A DNA stretch of 54,129 bases from Deltaproteobacteria bacterium (GTDB lineage: Bacteria; Desulfobacterota; Desulfomonilia; UBA1062): positions 1 through 54,129 of the forward strand of contig JAHDRW010000039.1 in assembly GCA_018433085.1 (NCBI GenBank), read 5' to 3'. This document shows, piece by piece, positions 1 through 9,980 of this stretch. The translations under genes and the position numbers were made by a program. Within the stretch, counting starts at the first letter, position 1, and each line of letters opens with the position of its first letter. The notes under the pieces were generated by a model. That model saw only the letters and a list, made by a program, of their open reading frames with translations. It was not told the DNA's origin and searched no databases.

Positions 1-1299
1 CGCCTTGCCGCCCTCGATGGCGTCATCGGCGGACTTGACCGCGATCTTCTCGGTCTGCTGGGCGTTGTCGGCGTTCTGGCGGATGTTGGATGCCATCTGC
101 TCCATGGAGGATGACGCCTCTTCCGCGGCGGAGGCCTGCTCACTCGCACCCTGCGACATCTCCTCGGCCGCGGAGCTCATCTGCTCGCTGCCCGCCGCCA
201 CGTTGTCCGAAGCCAGTATCACGTCTCTGACAACCTCGGCGAGATCGCTCGTCATCTTCTGAATCGAGATCATGAGCTTATCGGAATCGCACCGTGGCAT
301 GATCTTCACCGTGAGATCGCCTTGCGCTATCTTCTCGGTCGTCTCTGTCAGATCGTTCATCGCCTGGATCAGTGCGTTGAGATTATTCTTGATCGTATTG
401 AATTCCCCCGCGTATTCCTCCGTTATCTTTTCAGGGATGATCCCTTTGCTGATGTTATCGACGTATCCCGCCGCCATGTTCAACGGACCGATCACGGCAT
501 CGAGCGTATCGTTTACCCCTTTGACGATCCCCCTGAATTCGAAGTTTACCTTCTCCGGGTCGCCGCGAACATCGAGCTTTCCTGCCAGTGCACCCTCCAC
601 CAGACGGCTCATCTCGTTCAGGAGCGACCTGAGGATGCCGGAGATATTCCGGCTGAGAAAGACCGAGAGTCCAAACGCGACCGCAAGGCCCACAAGGATC
701 GCCGCAAGCACGAACGACAGGCTCTTCTTCAGCGTCGTTTCCGCCTGGGAATATTCTTTCTCGGCAATCTCCAGGTTCATTTCCTGGAGAACGTTGAGTT
801 GCTCCCTCATTTCCTCGAACTTTTCACTGGCCTCGCCCATGCTCAGTTCGGCAGCCAAGGACGAACTCTTTGTCGACGCGTCCTTCCGGAGCGCCACCAC
901 TTCGGCCGACAGCTTCTCCCACTCCGCCCTCGAGTTCTCGTATTTTTCAACGACTGCTTTTTCCTCGGGGGTCGCTGCAAGGTCCTTGAATTTCTGGAAG
1001 CGTCCATCTGATTGACTCAAATTTTCCGCGTAATCCCCCAGCAGGGCCTTGAATGAATCATGTTCGGGAGAGGTGAAAATCAGTGAACGCTCCGCCACCA
1101 GCAATTGCTGGAGATCGCGGTCAGCTTCGACAAGATAATCGATGCTGGGAAGGCGTACGATGAAGATATCGTTTATGTTCTTACTGAGTCTGGTGATACC
1201 CCAGTAGCTGAAGCCTCCGATAACGACCATGAAAACGATCATGGAGAAAAACCCGAGAATGAGCTTTGTTCCAATCCTTACGTCCGAAGTGATCTTCAT
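1..1299 (-). CDS. Methyl-accepting chemotaxis protein, C-terminus cut by window edge
   Basis: Membrane chemoreceptor that would signal to CheA/CheW. Reading the minus strand from ATG 1299 gives an uninterrupted 433-codon frame running off the left edge. A first membrane helix lies at about residues 10-32, then a helical periplasmic four-helix-bundle-like region to about 190, a second membrane helix at about 193-215, and HAMP-type linkers (one ending in IAQGDLTVKI). The start of the cytoplasmic methylation helix follows (SAAEEMSQGASEQASAAEEA). The conserved hairpin tip and stop codon are not in the window. The start is chosen for the GAGGAGG ribosome site 5-6 bases upstream. It is transcribed alone here. 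The ligand cannot be inferred. Confidence 0.93.
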   Translation of the reverse strand, partial: MKITSDVRIGTKLILGFFSMIVFMVVIGGFSYWGITRLSKNINDIFIVRLPSIDYLVEADRDLQQLLVAERSLIFTSPEHDSFKALLGDYAENLSQSDGRFQKFKDLAATPEEKAVVEKYENSRAEWEKLSAEVVALRKDASTKSSSLAAELSMGEASEKFEEMREQLNVLQEMNLEIAEKEYSQAETTLKKSLSFVLAAILVGLAVAFGLSVFLSRNISGILRSLLNEMSRLVEGALAGKLDVRGDPEKVNFEFRGIVKGVNDTLDAVIGPLNMAAGYVDNISKGIIPEKITEEYAGEFNTIKNNLNALIQAMNDLTETTEKIAQGDLTVKIMPRCDSDKLMISIQKMTSDLAEVVRDVILASDNVAAGSEQMSSAAEEMSQGASEQASAAEEASSSMEQMASNIRQNADNAQQTEKIAVKSADDAIEGGKA

Positions 1300-1609
1300 G
1301 TTGCCTCCTCTTCTCTTCAAAAAAGGTTTTCTCGTAAAGCTTTCCGGAAAGGTTCCCGGTTGATGGTATTTCCTCTATCGGAAAAGGAAGTGCATTCTCT
1401 GAAAAAATTATTTCCCCACTTCAGGTGCGTCATGAGACAAAAGACCTCCGGGAAGGCTTCTCTCGCACCTTCAGTCATACAGAGAAAGAAACGCGCTGAG
1501 CCGGCATGCTGCAATCCCGGGAATACGTGCCTGTCCGCACTCATAAATTATTGACACGTGCGCCTTGTCCGTGCAATATCTTCGCAGACATCCCACAAAG
1601 GGGCTTGAA
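1300..1609. other. Intergenic region between MCP and LapA-like gene
   Basis: No convincing gene. The stretch holds the MCP leader, including a perfect 12-base palindrome CTTTCCGGAAAG at 1340-1351, and near its right end a sigma-70-like promoter for the plus-strand gene. A 75-codon minus-strand frame inside it has no recognisable product or ribosome site and I do not call it. Confidence 0.6.
1551..1579 (+). promoter_or_regulatory. Putative sigma-70 promoter of the LapA-like gene
   Basis: Perfect -35 TTGACA at 1551-1556, a 17-base spacer, and a weak -10 CAATAT at 1574-1579. Transcription would start near 1586, upstream of the ATG at 1610. The -10 matches only half the consensus, so this is a prediction. 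Confidence 0.4.
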
Positions 1610-1855
1610 ATGGGGTTGGGTGAAATGAAAGGAAACGCAAAGCTCATCGGCATCGCCATCGGCGTGGTGCTGCTCGTCATCTTCCTTCTGCAGAATTTCG
1701 AGATGACCTCGTTTCAGTTCCTCGTCTTCACGCTCTTCGTCGCACCAAAATGGCTTGTGCTCACCGTCACCTTCCTTCTGGGGTTCGTCTTCGGCTACCT
1801 CTATGCCAAGAAGAAGTCCTGGGCCGGGGCGAAAGAAAGAGAACCTCTCGTCTAA
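1610..1855 (+). CDS. Small LapA-domain (DUF1049-type) membrane protein
   Basis: Short inner-membrane protein of 81 residues. Two hydrophobic helices are visible, roughly residues 13-30 (GIAIGVVLLVIFLLQN) and 44-63 (WLVLTVTFLLGFVFGYLYA), joined by a segment with the typical pattern of LapA-domain proteins, and followed by a basic tail. LapA/YciS-type proteins act in envelope assembly, for example with LapB in LPS synthesis control in enterobacteria; that role is not shown here. The ATG at 1610 is preferred over an upstream in-frame TTG at 1565 because AAGGGG lies six bases before it and the predicted promoter overlaps the TTG. It stands alone, convergent with the next gene. Confidence 0.8.
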   Translation: MGLGEMKGNAKLIGIAIGVVLLVIFLLQNFEMTSFQFLVFTLFVAPKWLVLTVTFLLGFVFGYLYAKKKSWAGAKEREPLV

Positions 1856-1962
1856 TTTTATCGTGCCTGCCCTGTATCTCCATCGGCATCCCGGTTTCTG
1901 CCGGTAATCTCACCATATACGCATGCCCTGCGGACGATCATAATACTGACGACGTCCGGAGG

Positions 1963-4900
1963 TTACCCTCGAACAGGCGGCTCGCGGCTCGTCTGTTGTT
2001 CCTCGATCTCGAATTCCATGGTGTTCCCCGGCTTAAGCTCGAACTCCCCGTCTCTGAAACCGATCTTGATGGGTGCTATGTCCATTGGTTCGCTGCTCAC
2101 CTGCAGGAGTTTTCCCGTCAGGCTCACGTTCAACCGGTGCTGCCGGTACTTGATGGTGAACCGTGCCGACCTGAGCCCTTCGGGCAGGGAGGGATTGAAC
2201 CGAAGGATATCCGCGCTGGTCTCGAGCCCCGTGTACGACCGCTGAATGATATCGACCGTGCCCGCCATGGCGCCCAGATGGATTCCCTCGTGGGTCGTTC
2301 CGCCCTGGATATCGGAGATGTCGCTCACCAGGGCCTCTTGGAACAGGTCCCACGATACCTCCCGCCTTGACCTGGACAGCACCCATGCATGAACCACCCT
2401 GCTCAGCGTAGAGCCGTGCGCGGTGCGTTTCAGATAGTACTGGATGTTTCTGGGAATGGTCTCGTGTCCGAAGGGGTAGCCCAGCCGGTTGAAGAGCTCT
2501 CCCAGCTCACCTGCAGAGAGCAGGTAAAAGGCCATCAGCAGATCGGCCTGCTTGGACACCTTGTACCGGTTCGGCGTATCGCCCTGTGCCTCCAGGATAC
2601 GGTCGAGCCTGTGGATGTCGCCGTATTTCTTCCGGTATGCCTCCCAGTCGAACTCCTGGAGGTCGCCATAGCCTTCGAACTGACTGATGATCCCGTCGTC
2701 ATGAAAAACGAGCCGCATCTTGCGGCTGATGTCGTCCCAGAGCTCCAGCTCCTCCCTCATGAGCGACATATTTTCCGAGACGAACTTGCGCCGGTCTTCG
2801 GGGAGGGTATCCATCGTCTCGAGAGATCGGCACATGAGCCACGTCACCATGATATTGGTGTATGCGTTATTGTGAATGCCGGGCTCATCGGCATCCGGAT
2901 AGGCATCGTGGAACTCGTCCGGACCCATGACCCCGCATATCTCGTACCGGTCCAGCGACCTGTTGTATTGCGCCTTGGATGCCCAGAAACGGGCTACCGA
3001 AAACATCATTTCCGCACCGTAAAAGGCCATGAAGTCGATATCCCCGGTTACCTGGTAGTATTGCCACACGTTGTAGGCCACCGCGATGCTGATATGCCTC
3101 TGCAGGTGCGAGTTGTCCGCGATCCACCGTCCCGATTCCGGGTTCAGGTGCAGCGTCTGGGCCTCCTCCTCGCCGTTGCTGCCGCTCTGCCAGGGGAACA
3201 TGGCGCCTCCATACCCCGCCCGGTTAGCTCCATGGCGTGCCCTGGGAAGGCGCCGGAACCTGTACCTGAGAAGGGATCGGGTTATCTCGGGCATGCGGAG
3301 GTTGAGCAGGGGAAAGATGAACAGCTCATCCCACATGATCAGTCCGCGGTAGGCCTCTCCGTGAAGGCCGCGCGGAGGGACGCCCACGTCGAGATCGGTG
3401 GTGTTGGGCGACACGGTCTGAAGAAGATGGAAGACGTGCAGGTTGAGTATCTGTGAAATCCTAAGGCTCTCCGTTTCTATGCCTATGCGCCAGAGGTCCC
3501 ACAGGTGGTCCCACCCCAGGACATGGCCCTCCATCAGCTCGGCAAATTCGGGCGCGCTGAGGGCGGCTTCTCTGGCCTCGGACAGGCTCTCGAACAGGGC
3601 CCGGTCACGGGAATTGTACACCGCCGCTATCTTCTCGATGCGCACCGGCTCGCCGGCGTTCACACCGATCAGAAACTCCTGGCCGATATATCCGGGTTCC
3701 TTTATCGTATGCCGTTCCACCCGGACGGCCCGGTCATTGTGAAAGATCCTGGTGCGCAGGGCCTCAGAGATCCGGATATGCGACCGGCTCGTTTCGACCT
3801 CGAGCCATATGATGTCTTCCTGGAAGGTCCCGTTTCCGAGCTGGACGAGATGGTGGTTGTTCAATGGGCGGTAACGTTTCACCAGGGTGTTGTCCACCTC
3901 TCCGTCTATGGCGGAACGTACCCGGACCGCGCCCGACCAGTCTTCCGGCACAATCGTGGTCTCCAGTCCGGCCAGATGCGGACTGCGGATGTGCACGAAA
4001 CGGCGCTGGGTGAGCCGGGTATGCCTTCCCTGCCTGTCTTTGAATCGTACGGTCCGCGAGAGCACCCCCCTGCGCATGTCGAGCTCCTGCCGGTAAGCGA
4101 GGAGGTCCACCGCCTGCACATCGAACCACTGCCCGTCCTCGATGCGGAACGTGAGCGACAACCAGTTGGGGATATTGACAAGGCTTTCGTTTTCAATGGT
4201 TTGGCCGGCCACGGTGCTCTCCAGCCTGTTATATACGCCTGCCATGTAGGTACCCGGGTAGTGAACGGCATCCGCGGTCGATTCAGGCGCTGCGCCCCGG
4301 GTGGCGAAATATCCGTTCCCGGTGACGCACAGCGACTCGCGCAGCTTCTCCTCCTCCGGGTTGAATCCCTTGTAGACAAGCGTCCAGATGTCCCGGGGAT
4401 TTTCCCTCTCGGCGTCCATTGCCAGTTCCTCCAGAAACTCAGCCGTCTCTTCAGGGTCCCGCAGGATGTATCCGGCACGCGTCTGCCGGGCTTCGTCGCT
4501 GACCAGGATGCCTATGCCCTGTCCGGCGACGGCCCGGAATGCATCTTCGTCGGTGGTGTCGTCCCCGATATACAGCGGGATGATTCGTGGACCGTGGCTC
4601 TTCAGGACATCCGTCAGGTAGAGCAGGGCCTTTCCCTTGTCCCATTCGATATTCGGACGGAGCTCGACGATCTTTTTGCCGGTGGTTTGTTTCAGCTCGG
4701 GGAACCTCCCCGCCACCTCGCCGATAAGGCGCTTGAGCTCGGGCACGTCGCGCTCGTCCGCCTTGCGGTAATGCACGGCTATATCGTAGGGCTTGACCTC
4801 CAGATTCACCCCCTGGATACCCTGTAAAGCCCTTTTCAGTTCATCTTCCGCCCTGGCGAATGCGGGCAGAAAATGCTGCCACATACGGTCCTCGGCGGCT

Positions 4901-5964
4901 TCTCCCGGCCTTTCGATGCCGAACCCGTGGCTGCCGGCATAGATGATCGAACCCAGCCCCACCTTGTCTTTTACGTCAGAAAGCGCACGGCCGCTTATGA
5001 CCGCCACGGTCCAGTGCTCGGCAAGTCTCCGTATGACGTCCCTGGTCCTCTCGGAAAGGGTCGCATCCGCAGGATCCTGTACAATGGGAGTGAGCGTGCC
5101 GTCGTAGTCCAGAAAGACCGCCGGCCTTCCCTCATGCAGGCGCCGGATAATTTCATCCTTTTTCCCCAGCGCCGACGGGCGCCCGGCTGTTCCGATGTCC
5201 GCGTCACCCCCCTCCCGCGGAAGATCGGCGAGGTCCTTCACCACGATATCCGCTCCCAGTTTCCGCATTTCATCACCCTGATCGCCCCGGTCGATGCCAA
5301 TGACCAGTGCAAAATTTCCCGCCTTGCCGGCCTCGACCCCCGCGAGTGCGTCTTCCACAACCGCTGCACGCTCCGGGTTCACCTTCAGCCGGGCAACGGC
5401 CTCCAGAAAGATGTCGGGGGCAGGCTTTCCCTTCAGGCCAAGCCGGGACGAATCGACACCGTCTACGGCCGCATCGAAAAGGCCCGTTACTCCGGCCGCC
5501 TCCATGACCGCCCGCGCATTGCGGCTGGCGGAAATCACCGCAACGAGGATTCCATTCGCCTTCATCCTCTGCACAAAGTCTATGGTGGACTGGTAAGGTT
5601 GAGCACCGTATTTTTTCAGGTGTTCGAGAAAATGCCGGTTCTTTCTGTTGCCAAGTCCGCAGACGCTTTCCTTGCCGGGTGGATCGTCGGGGCTCCCGAA
5701 GGGCAGCGAGATGCCCCGCGACTCGAGGAAGCTTGCGGCCCCCTCGTACCGGGGCTTCCCATCCACATGGCGGAGGTAGTCCCGCCCGATGTCAAACGGT
5801 TCGTATTCCTCTCTGGATGCGAGGGACCTTTTGCGAAGATACTCGTCGAACGTTTTTTTCCAGGCTGCGGCATGCGCCTGCGCGGAGCTCGTTATCACGC
5901 CGTCCATATCGAAGATGACGGCGTCGATGCTCTCGAAGGCCTTTTCATAGGCTTCGCGATTCAT
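1963..5964 (-). CDS. Three-domain trehalose/disaccharide enzyme: HAD phosphatase + trehalose-6-phosphate phosphatase + GH65
   Basis: A 1333-residue fusion. Residues about 13-250 form a beta-phosphoglucomutase-like HAD domain (VIFDMDGVITSS, nucleophile D19 and D21). About 270-510 is a trehalose-6-phosphate phosphatase (FLDYDGTLTPIV with D286/D288; GDDTTDED at 467-474). About 525-1333 is a GH65 domain with the putative catalytic glutamate in GPDEFH (1014-1019) plus HGSTLS and KQAD segments of the phosphate-binding side. The same module order is known in mycobacterial OtsB1 (Rv2006). Likely role: dephosphorylating trehalose-6-phosphate, and splitting trehalose or a similar disaccharide; whether GH65 here is phosphorolytic or hydrolytic is open. 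ATG 5964 has GGGAG seven bases upstream; an in-frame GTG at 6000 overlaps the preceding stop as GTGA and is the alternative start. Confidence 0.93.
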   Translation of the reverse strand: MNREAYEKAFESIDAVIFDMDGVITSSAQAHAAAWKKTFDEYLRKRSLASREEYEPFDIGRDYLRHVDGKPRYEGAASFLESRGISLPFGSPDDPPGKESVCGLGNRKNRHFLEHLKKYGAQPYQSTIDFVQRMKANGILVAVISASRNARAVMEAAGVTGLFDAAVDGVDSSRLGLKGKPAPDIFLEAVARLKVNPERAAVVEDALAGVEAGKAGNFALVIGIDRGDQGDEMRKLGADIVVKDLADLPREGGDADIGTAGRPSALGKKDEIIRRLHEGRPAVFLDYDGTLTPIVQDPADATLSERTRDVIRRLAEHWTVAVISGRALSDVKDKVGLGSIIYAGSHGFGIERPGEAAEDRMWQHFLPAFARAEDELKRALQGIQGVNLEVKPYDIAVHYRKADERDVPELKRLIGEVAGRFPELKQTTGKKIVELRPNIEWDKGKALLYLTDVLKSHGPRIIPLYIGDDTTDEDAFRAVAGQGIGILVSDEARQTRAGYILRDPEETAEFLEELAMDAERENPRDIWTLVYKGFNPEEEKLRESLCVTGNGYFATRGAAPESTADAVHYPGTYMAGVYNRLESTVAGQTIENESLVNIPNWLSLTFRIEDGQWFDVQAVDLLAYRQELDMRRGVLSRTVRFKDRQGRHTRLTQRRFVHIRSPHLAGLETTIVPEDWSGAVRVRSAIDGEVDNTLVKRYRPLNNHHLVQLGNGTFQEDIIWLEVETSRSHIRISEALRTRIFHNDRAVRVERHTIKEPGYIGQEFLIGVNAGEPVRIEKIAAVYNSRDRALFESLSEAREAALSAPEFAELMEGHVLGWDHLWDLWRIGIETESLRISQILNLHVFHLLQTVSPNTTDLDVGVPPRGLHGEAYRGLIMWDELFIFPLLNLRMPEITRSLLRYRFRRLPRARHGANRAGYGGAMFPWQSGSNGEEEAQTLHLNPESGRWIADNSHLQRHISIAVAYNVWQYYQVTGDIDFMAFYGAEMMFSVARFWASKAQYNRSLDRYEICGVMGPDEFHDAYPDADEPGIHNNAYTNIMVTWLMCRSLETMDTLPEDRRKFVSENMSLMREELELWDDISRKMRLVFHDDGIISQFEGYGDLQEFDWEAYRKKYGDIHRLDRILEAQGDTPNRYKVSKQADLLMAFYLLSAGELGELFNRLGYPFGHETIPRNIQYYLKRTAHGSTLSRVVHAWVLSRSRREVSWDLFQEALVSDISDIQGGTTHEGIHLGAMAGTVDIIQRSYTGLETSADILRFNPSLPEGLRSARFTIKYRQHRLNVSLTGKLLQVSSEPMDIAPIKIGFRDGEFELKPGNTMEFEIEEQQTSREPPVRG

Positions 5965-5996
5965 GGGACCGCTCCCATCATCACGCAACCGTGATG

Positions 5997-6395
5997 TCAC
6001 TGCTCAGATAGATATCCTATCAGGTTCACCAGCTTTATCCCCTCTCCCATGGGCCTCTGAAAGGCCTTGCGTCCCGAGATGACGCCCATGCCCCCTGCCC
6101 GTTTGTTGATGACGGCCGTCCTGGCCGCCTCGGCAAAATCGTCTTTCCCGGATGATGCCCCTCCCGAGTTGATCAGCCCGGCGCGCCCCGTGTAGCAGTT
6201 CATGACCTGGTAGCGCACCAGATCGATGGGATGCTCGGATGTCAGCTCGGTGTACATATTCTCGTGCGTCTTGCCGAAATGCAGCTCGCGGAAGCCGCCG
6301 TTGAGCGTGGCCTGCTTCTGCTTCACGAGATCGGCCTGGATCGTTACTCCCAGATGATTGGCCTGACCCGTGAGGTAGGCGGCCTCCTCTGTCAT
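5997..6395 (-). pseudogene. fbaB: C-terminal fragment of class I fructose-bisphosphate aldolase (FbaB/DhnA type)
   Basis: A 132-residue frame matching, from memory, only the last third of E. coli FbaB (about 350 residues): [47 protein letters not shown] and GRKAF are all present. The Schiff-base lysine region (K25/K27) is retained, but the first half of the TIM barrel is absent. An in-frame TGA lies about 20 bases upstream of the ATG, no Shine-Dalgarno is seen, and the 400 bases upstream carry no recognisable remainder. The best reading is a deletion remnant. Its stop overlaps a potential GTG start of the trehalose fusion, so it may still be translated. A functional stand-alone domain is unlikely. 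Confidence 0.75.
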
Positions 6396-6813
6396 TACTG
6401 TTATAAATGAGCCTCACAGCCCCTTTCTCAATGAGACAAAGGGATCGCCGGGGTCTCTCCCGGGATTACACGCGCATGACATTGAGCCCGTCAGGGTGCG
6501 GATGGGAAGAGGGGTGCCCGTTGCCGGAGCGGTTGGGCCAGATGGACCGGAGGGAGGCGGGAAGAGATCTTTTTCGTTCATCTCCCTAAAGACAAGGATG
6601 GGGCGCGGGTAATCGGCACGTCAGACGGTCACGGAGATCGTGCGGCGAGCTGCGAATCACGAAGGGACCAGAAATCGGGACGTCTTTCGGGAATGCCTCA
6701 AGGGAGGGCAAAGACCCGGTGAGATAATGAGGGGAGGAATCGGGGGAGCAGGATCTTTTTTCGTGACCATCCGAAAGAGGCTCGTCACGATGAGAGATGC
6801 GCCCCCCCTTTTC
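6396..6813. other. Intergenic region between aldolase fragment and icd
   Basis: About 420 bases without a gene I can support. I looked for the missing N-terminal half of the aldolase in all frames and did not find it. No hairpin followed by a T-run is visible downstream of icd, and no promoter of good quality is seen. Confidence 0.5.
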
Positions 6814-8031
6814 TTACATGCGCTCCACGATGGCCCCGGCGAACCCCGAGCACGTGAGCAGGGTCGCCCCCTCCATCTGGCGCTCCAGGTCGTAGGTGAC
6901 CTGCTTGTCCGAGATGGCCCGGGCGATGCCCTTTCTGATGAGATTTGCAGCCTCTCTCCAACCGAGGTAGTCGAGCATCATGGCCCCCGAGAGGATGAGC
7001 GAGCCGGGATTGACCTTGTCGAGACCTGCATACTTTGGCGCCGTGCCGTGGGTGGCCTCGAAGACCGCGGTGGGGATGCCGATGTTGGCCCCCGGCGCCA
7101 TGCCGAGCCCGCCCACCTGAGCTGCCAGCGCGTCGGAGATGAAATCGCCGATCAGGTTCGGGACCGCGAGCACGCTGTATTCGGACGGCCTCAGAAGCAC
7201 CTGCTGGAACATGGAGTCCGCGATCCGGTCGTTCACGAGGATCTTCCCCTCGGGAAGCCTGCCGTCATGCTTGTCCCACAGCTCGTCTTCGGTGATTGCC
7301 ACATCCCCGAACTCGTCCCTCACCACCTGGTACCCCCAGTCCCTGAAGGCGCCCTCGGTGAACTTCATGATATTGCCCTTGTGCACCAGGGTCACGACCT
7401 TTTTGCCGTTTGCCAGGGCATGCTCCACGGCCATTTTCACCAAGCGTCTGGTTCCGGTTCTGGAGATGGGCTTGATGCCGATGCCCGAGTCTGTGCGGAT
7501 GGACGTGCCCAGGGTGTTGTTGAGGAAATCGATGACCCGGCTCGCCTCTTGAGTGCCCTCGCGCCATTCGATCCCGGCATAGACGTCTTCGGTGTTTTCC
7601 CGGAAGACCGTGATGTCCACAAGCTCGGGCCTTTTGACCGGGGAAGGGGTCCCCTGGTAGTATTGTACGGGCCTCACGCATGCGAACAGGTCCAGGACCT
7701 GCCGCAGGGCCACGTTCAGGGAGCGTATACCGCCGCCCACGGGCGTGGTGAGCGGGCCCTTGATGCTCACGATGTATTTCCGCAACGCCTCCACGGTCTC
7801 GTCCGGCAGGTAGCTGCCGGTGGTATCGCAGGCCTTCTGCCCTGCCAGCACCTCTTTCCACGCGATGCGCCTCTCGCCATTATAGGCCTTGTTCACGGCC
7901 CCGTCGAATACGAGCTTCGATGCCTTCCAGATGTCGGGACCTGTGCCGTCGCCCTCGATGAAGGGGATTATCGGATCATGGGGAACATTGAGCTTGCCTT
8001 GTGAAAACGTGATCTTCGTGCCTTCTGCCAT
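6814..8031 (-). CDS. icd: NADP-dependent isocitrate dehydrogenase
   Basis: Oxidative decarboxylation of isocitrate to 2-oxoglutarate in the cytoplasm. At 405 residues it is the length of the E. coli-type homodimeric enzyme. It has the N-terminal [11 protein letters not shown], the substrate loop [13 protein letters not shown] with the phosphorylatable serine equivalent, the [14 protein letters not shown] segment, and [19 protein letters not shown], where the Lys-Tyr pair marks NADP preference. ATG 8031 has GGAGAAGGA just upstream. It is the last gene of a minus-strand operon and follows, by 22 bases, the HMGL-type synthase that probably supplies citrate. That pairing suggests the 2-oxoglutarate-forming branch of carbon metabolism. 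Confidence 0.97.
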   Translation of the reverse strand: MAEGTKITFSQGKLNVPHDPIIPFIEGDGTGPDIWKASKLVFDGAVNKAYNGERRIAWKEVLAGQKACDTTGSYLPDETVEALRKYIVSIKGPLTTPVGGGIRSLNVALRQVLDLFACVRPVQYYQGTPSPVKRPELVDITVFRENTEDVYAGIEWREGTQEASRVIDFLNNTLGTSIRTDSGIGIKPISRTGTRRLVKMAVEHALANGKKVVTLVHKGNIMKFTEGAFRDWGYQVVRDEFGDVAITEDELWDKHDGRLPEGKILVNDRIADSMFQQVLLRPSEYSVLAVPNLIGDFISDALAAQVGGLGMAPGANIGIPTAVFEATHGTAPKYAGLDKVNPGSLILSGAMMLDYLGWREAANLIRKGIARAISDKQVTYDLERQMEGATLLTCSGFAGAIVERM

Positions 8032-8053
8032 TCCTTCTCCTCTGCATTTTCTC

Positions 8054-9979
8054 TTATTGCGCCCCGGCCCGGGTGATCCGGTGGAGCTCTTCCCACAACA
8101 GGTGCTGATATTTCTGCAGGTCGCGGGTGCTCATCCGCATGCCCTGCGATTCGTACACGCTCTGGATGACCTTCACGACGTCCTCGAACCGGATGTCTAG
8201 GCCCAGGACGCCCACCATCTGGTCGCTTTCGTCGGTGATGGGGGCCGAGACGGTGACGATCAGCGCGCGGGTGATCCGCGAGGTGCACACCCCGCTCACG
8301 TAGAGCTTGCCCCCCTCGATGGTCTTGACAAACCACTCGCGGTCCGAGCAGTCTTCGTGCTCGCGCATCATGTGCCTGAACTGACCGCGGTATTCCGGCT
8401 GCGTGATGTTCTGCGTGATCTTGACGCCGTTCATGTCCGTGACATAGGCGAACTGGATGAAGGGAAACTCCTTGATGAACTCCGTGATCACGGGTTCCTG
8501 CCGCCTGGGGTCCATGCTGCGGATATCGGCGTTGTTCATGAGCTCGACGATGAGCCGGCTCACGTACTCGCGCGACTCGAACTTGATGAGGTCGAACCCT
8601 GAGAGGAAGAGCTGCGGGATAAAGCGCATGGCAAGCTTCTCCAGCTCCTCGTCCGACATGGAGGTGACCCGGCCGTTTTCGTACTCCTTGAGCACGTGCT
8701 GATGGATGCGCGAGATGCCGGGATGCCGCTTGTCCACATCGTCCGGCGGGGTGAGCTTGAAGTGGCGGTTGACCCAGTGGGCGATGCCCGCCTTTCCGGA
8801 CTTGTCGGTGATGGCGATCTCGATGGGCCTGCCCAGGATGGCGCGGGTGTCGAAGATGTTGTAGATCTCCTCGTTCTTGACCAGCCCGTCGGCGTGAATG
8901 CCGGCCCGGGTGACGTTGAAGTTCTCCCCTACGAAGGGGTAGTTGGGGGGAACCGTGAAGTTGAACTCGGCGTTGACATACTCGGCCATCTCGGTGATGG
9001 CCCGGGTATTGATGCTCTCGTCGTGTCCCCTGAGCGAGAGATACTCGATGACCATGGCCTCCACGGGGGTGTTGCCGGTGCGCTCGCCAAGGCCCAGGAT
9101 GGCCCCGTTCACCCCGCCGCACCCGTAGAGCCACGCGGTGGTCGCGTTGGTGAGCACCTTGTGGAAGTCGTTGTGCCCGTGCCACTCCAGCAGGTGCGAG
9201 GGCACGCCCGCGTCGTCGATCATGGCGCGCACCAGCTTGTCCACCGCCCGGGGCAGCGCCGCGCCCGGAAACGACACCCCGAAGCCCAAGGTGTCGCAGA
9301 GCCGGATCTTGATGTCGACCCCGCTCTCCTCATTCAGCCTCATAAGCTCCCGGGCAAAGGGGACGCAAAACCCGTAGACGTCGGCCCGGGTGATGTCCTC
9401 GAAGTGGCACCGGGGAACGATACCCAAGGAAAGGGCCTCCTTGACGATCCCGAGGTACTCGTCCATGACCTTTCTCCGGTCGGATCCCAGCTTCAGGAAG
9501 ATGTGGTAGTCGGACACGGACGTGAGCATTCCGGTCTCCCGGATACCCATCTCGCGCACGAGCCTCAAGTCGTCCTTGCTGGCCCTGATCCAGGAGGTCA
9601 CCTCCGGGAACTCGTAGCCCTTCTCCCGGCATCTCTCCACGGCGGCCCTGTCTTTGCGGGAGTAGAGGAAAAACTCCGATGCCCGGATGAGCCCCCTTTC
9701 TCCACCGATGAGATGGAGAAAATCGTAGAGCCGCTCGATCTGCTCGATACTGAAGGGCGTCATGGACTGCTGTCCGTCGCGGAAGGTGGTGTCGGTGATG
9801 AAGATGTCGTCCGCCGGCTGGATGGGGATCAGCCGCATGTCGAAGTCGATCTTGGGGATCTCGGTGTAGGGGAAGATGGACCGGTAGAAGTTGCCGTGGT
9901 CGGTATCCTTGATCCCGGTCTCGAAATTCCGGCCCGGGGTATAGTAAAAGAGCTTCTTACCCTCGTCCCACTTGGCCAC
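8054..9979 (-). CDS. HMGL-type acyl-transfer synthase, candidate Re-citrate synthase, with C-terminal Cache-like domain
   Basis: A 641-residue protein. Residues about 55-340 form an HMGL/isopropylmalate-synthase TIM barrel: [10 protein letters not shown] at 63-72 and metal ligands in HGHND at 267-271. The usual accessory segment follows to about 430. The last part (about 480-600: [46 protein letters not shown]) resembles the extracytoplasmic Cache fold of chemoreceptors, although no membrane helix is present. Re-type citrate synthases of Clostridium kluyveri and Syntrophus aciditrophicus belong to this family; the adjacent icd supports condensation of acetyl-CoA and oxaloacetate. Isopropylmalate or homocitrate synthesis is the alternative. 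The start is GTG 9979, two bases after the preceding stop, with AGGAGG 10 bases upstream. Confidence 0.8.
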   Translation of the reverse strand: MAKWDEGKKLFYYTPGRNFETGIKDTDHGNFYRSIFPYTEIPKIDFDMRLIPIQPADDIFITDTTFRDGQQSMTPFSIEQIERLYDFLHLIGGERGLIRASEFFLYSRKDRAAVERCREKGYEFPEVTSWIRASKDDLRLVREMGIRETGMLTSVSDYHIFLKLGSDRRKVMDEYLGIVKEALSLGIVPRCHFEDITRADVYGFCVPFARELMRLNEESGVDIKIRLCDTLGFGVSFPGAALPRAVDKLVRAMIDDAGVPSHLLEWHGHNDFHKVLTNATTAWLYGCGGVNGAILGLGERTGNTPVEAMVIEYLSLRGHDESINTRAITEMAEYVNAEFNFTVPPNYPFVGENFNVTRAGIHADGLVKNEEIYNIFDTRAILGRPIEIAITDKSGKAGIAHWVNRHFKLTPPDDVDKRHPGISRIHQHVLKEYENGRVTSMSDEELEKLAMRFIPQLFLSGFDLIKFESREYVSRLIVELMNNADIRSMDPRRQEPVITEFIKEFPFIQFAYVTDMNGVKITQNITQPEYRGQFRHMMREHEDCSDREWFVKTIEGGKLYVSGVCTSRITRALIVTVSAPITDESDQMVGVLGLDIRFEDVVKVIQSVYESQGMRMSTRDLQKYQHLLWEELHRITRAGAQ

Positions 9980-9980
9980 C

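Noticed and set aside
1300..1400. Sigma-28 (flagellar) promoter for the chemoreceptor
   Set aside because: A CCGATAG-like -10 is present on the minus strand but no TAAA -35 at 15 bases.
1317..1544. 75-codon minus-strand frame upstream of the MCP gene
   Set aside because: No recognisable product and no Shine-Dalgarno; better read as MCP leader.
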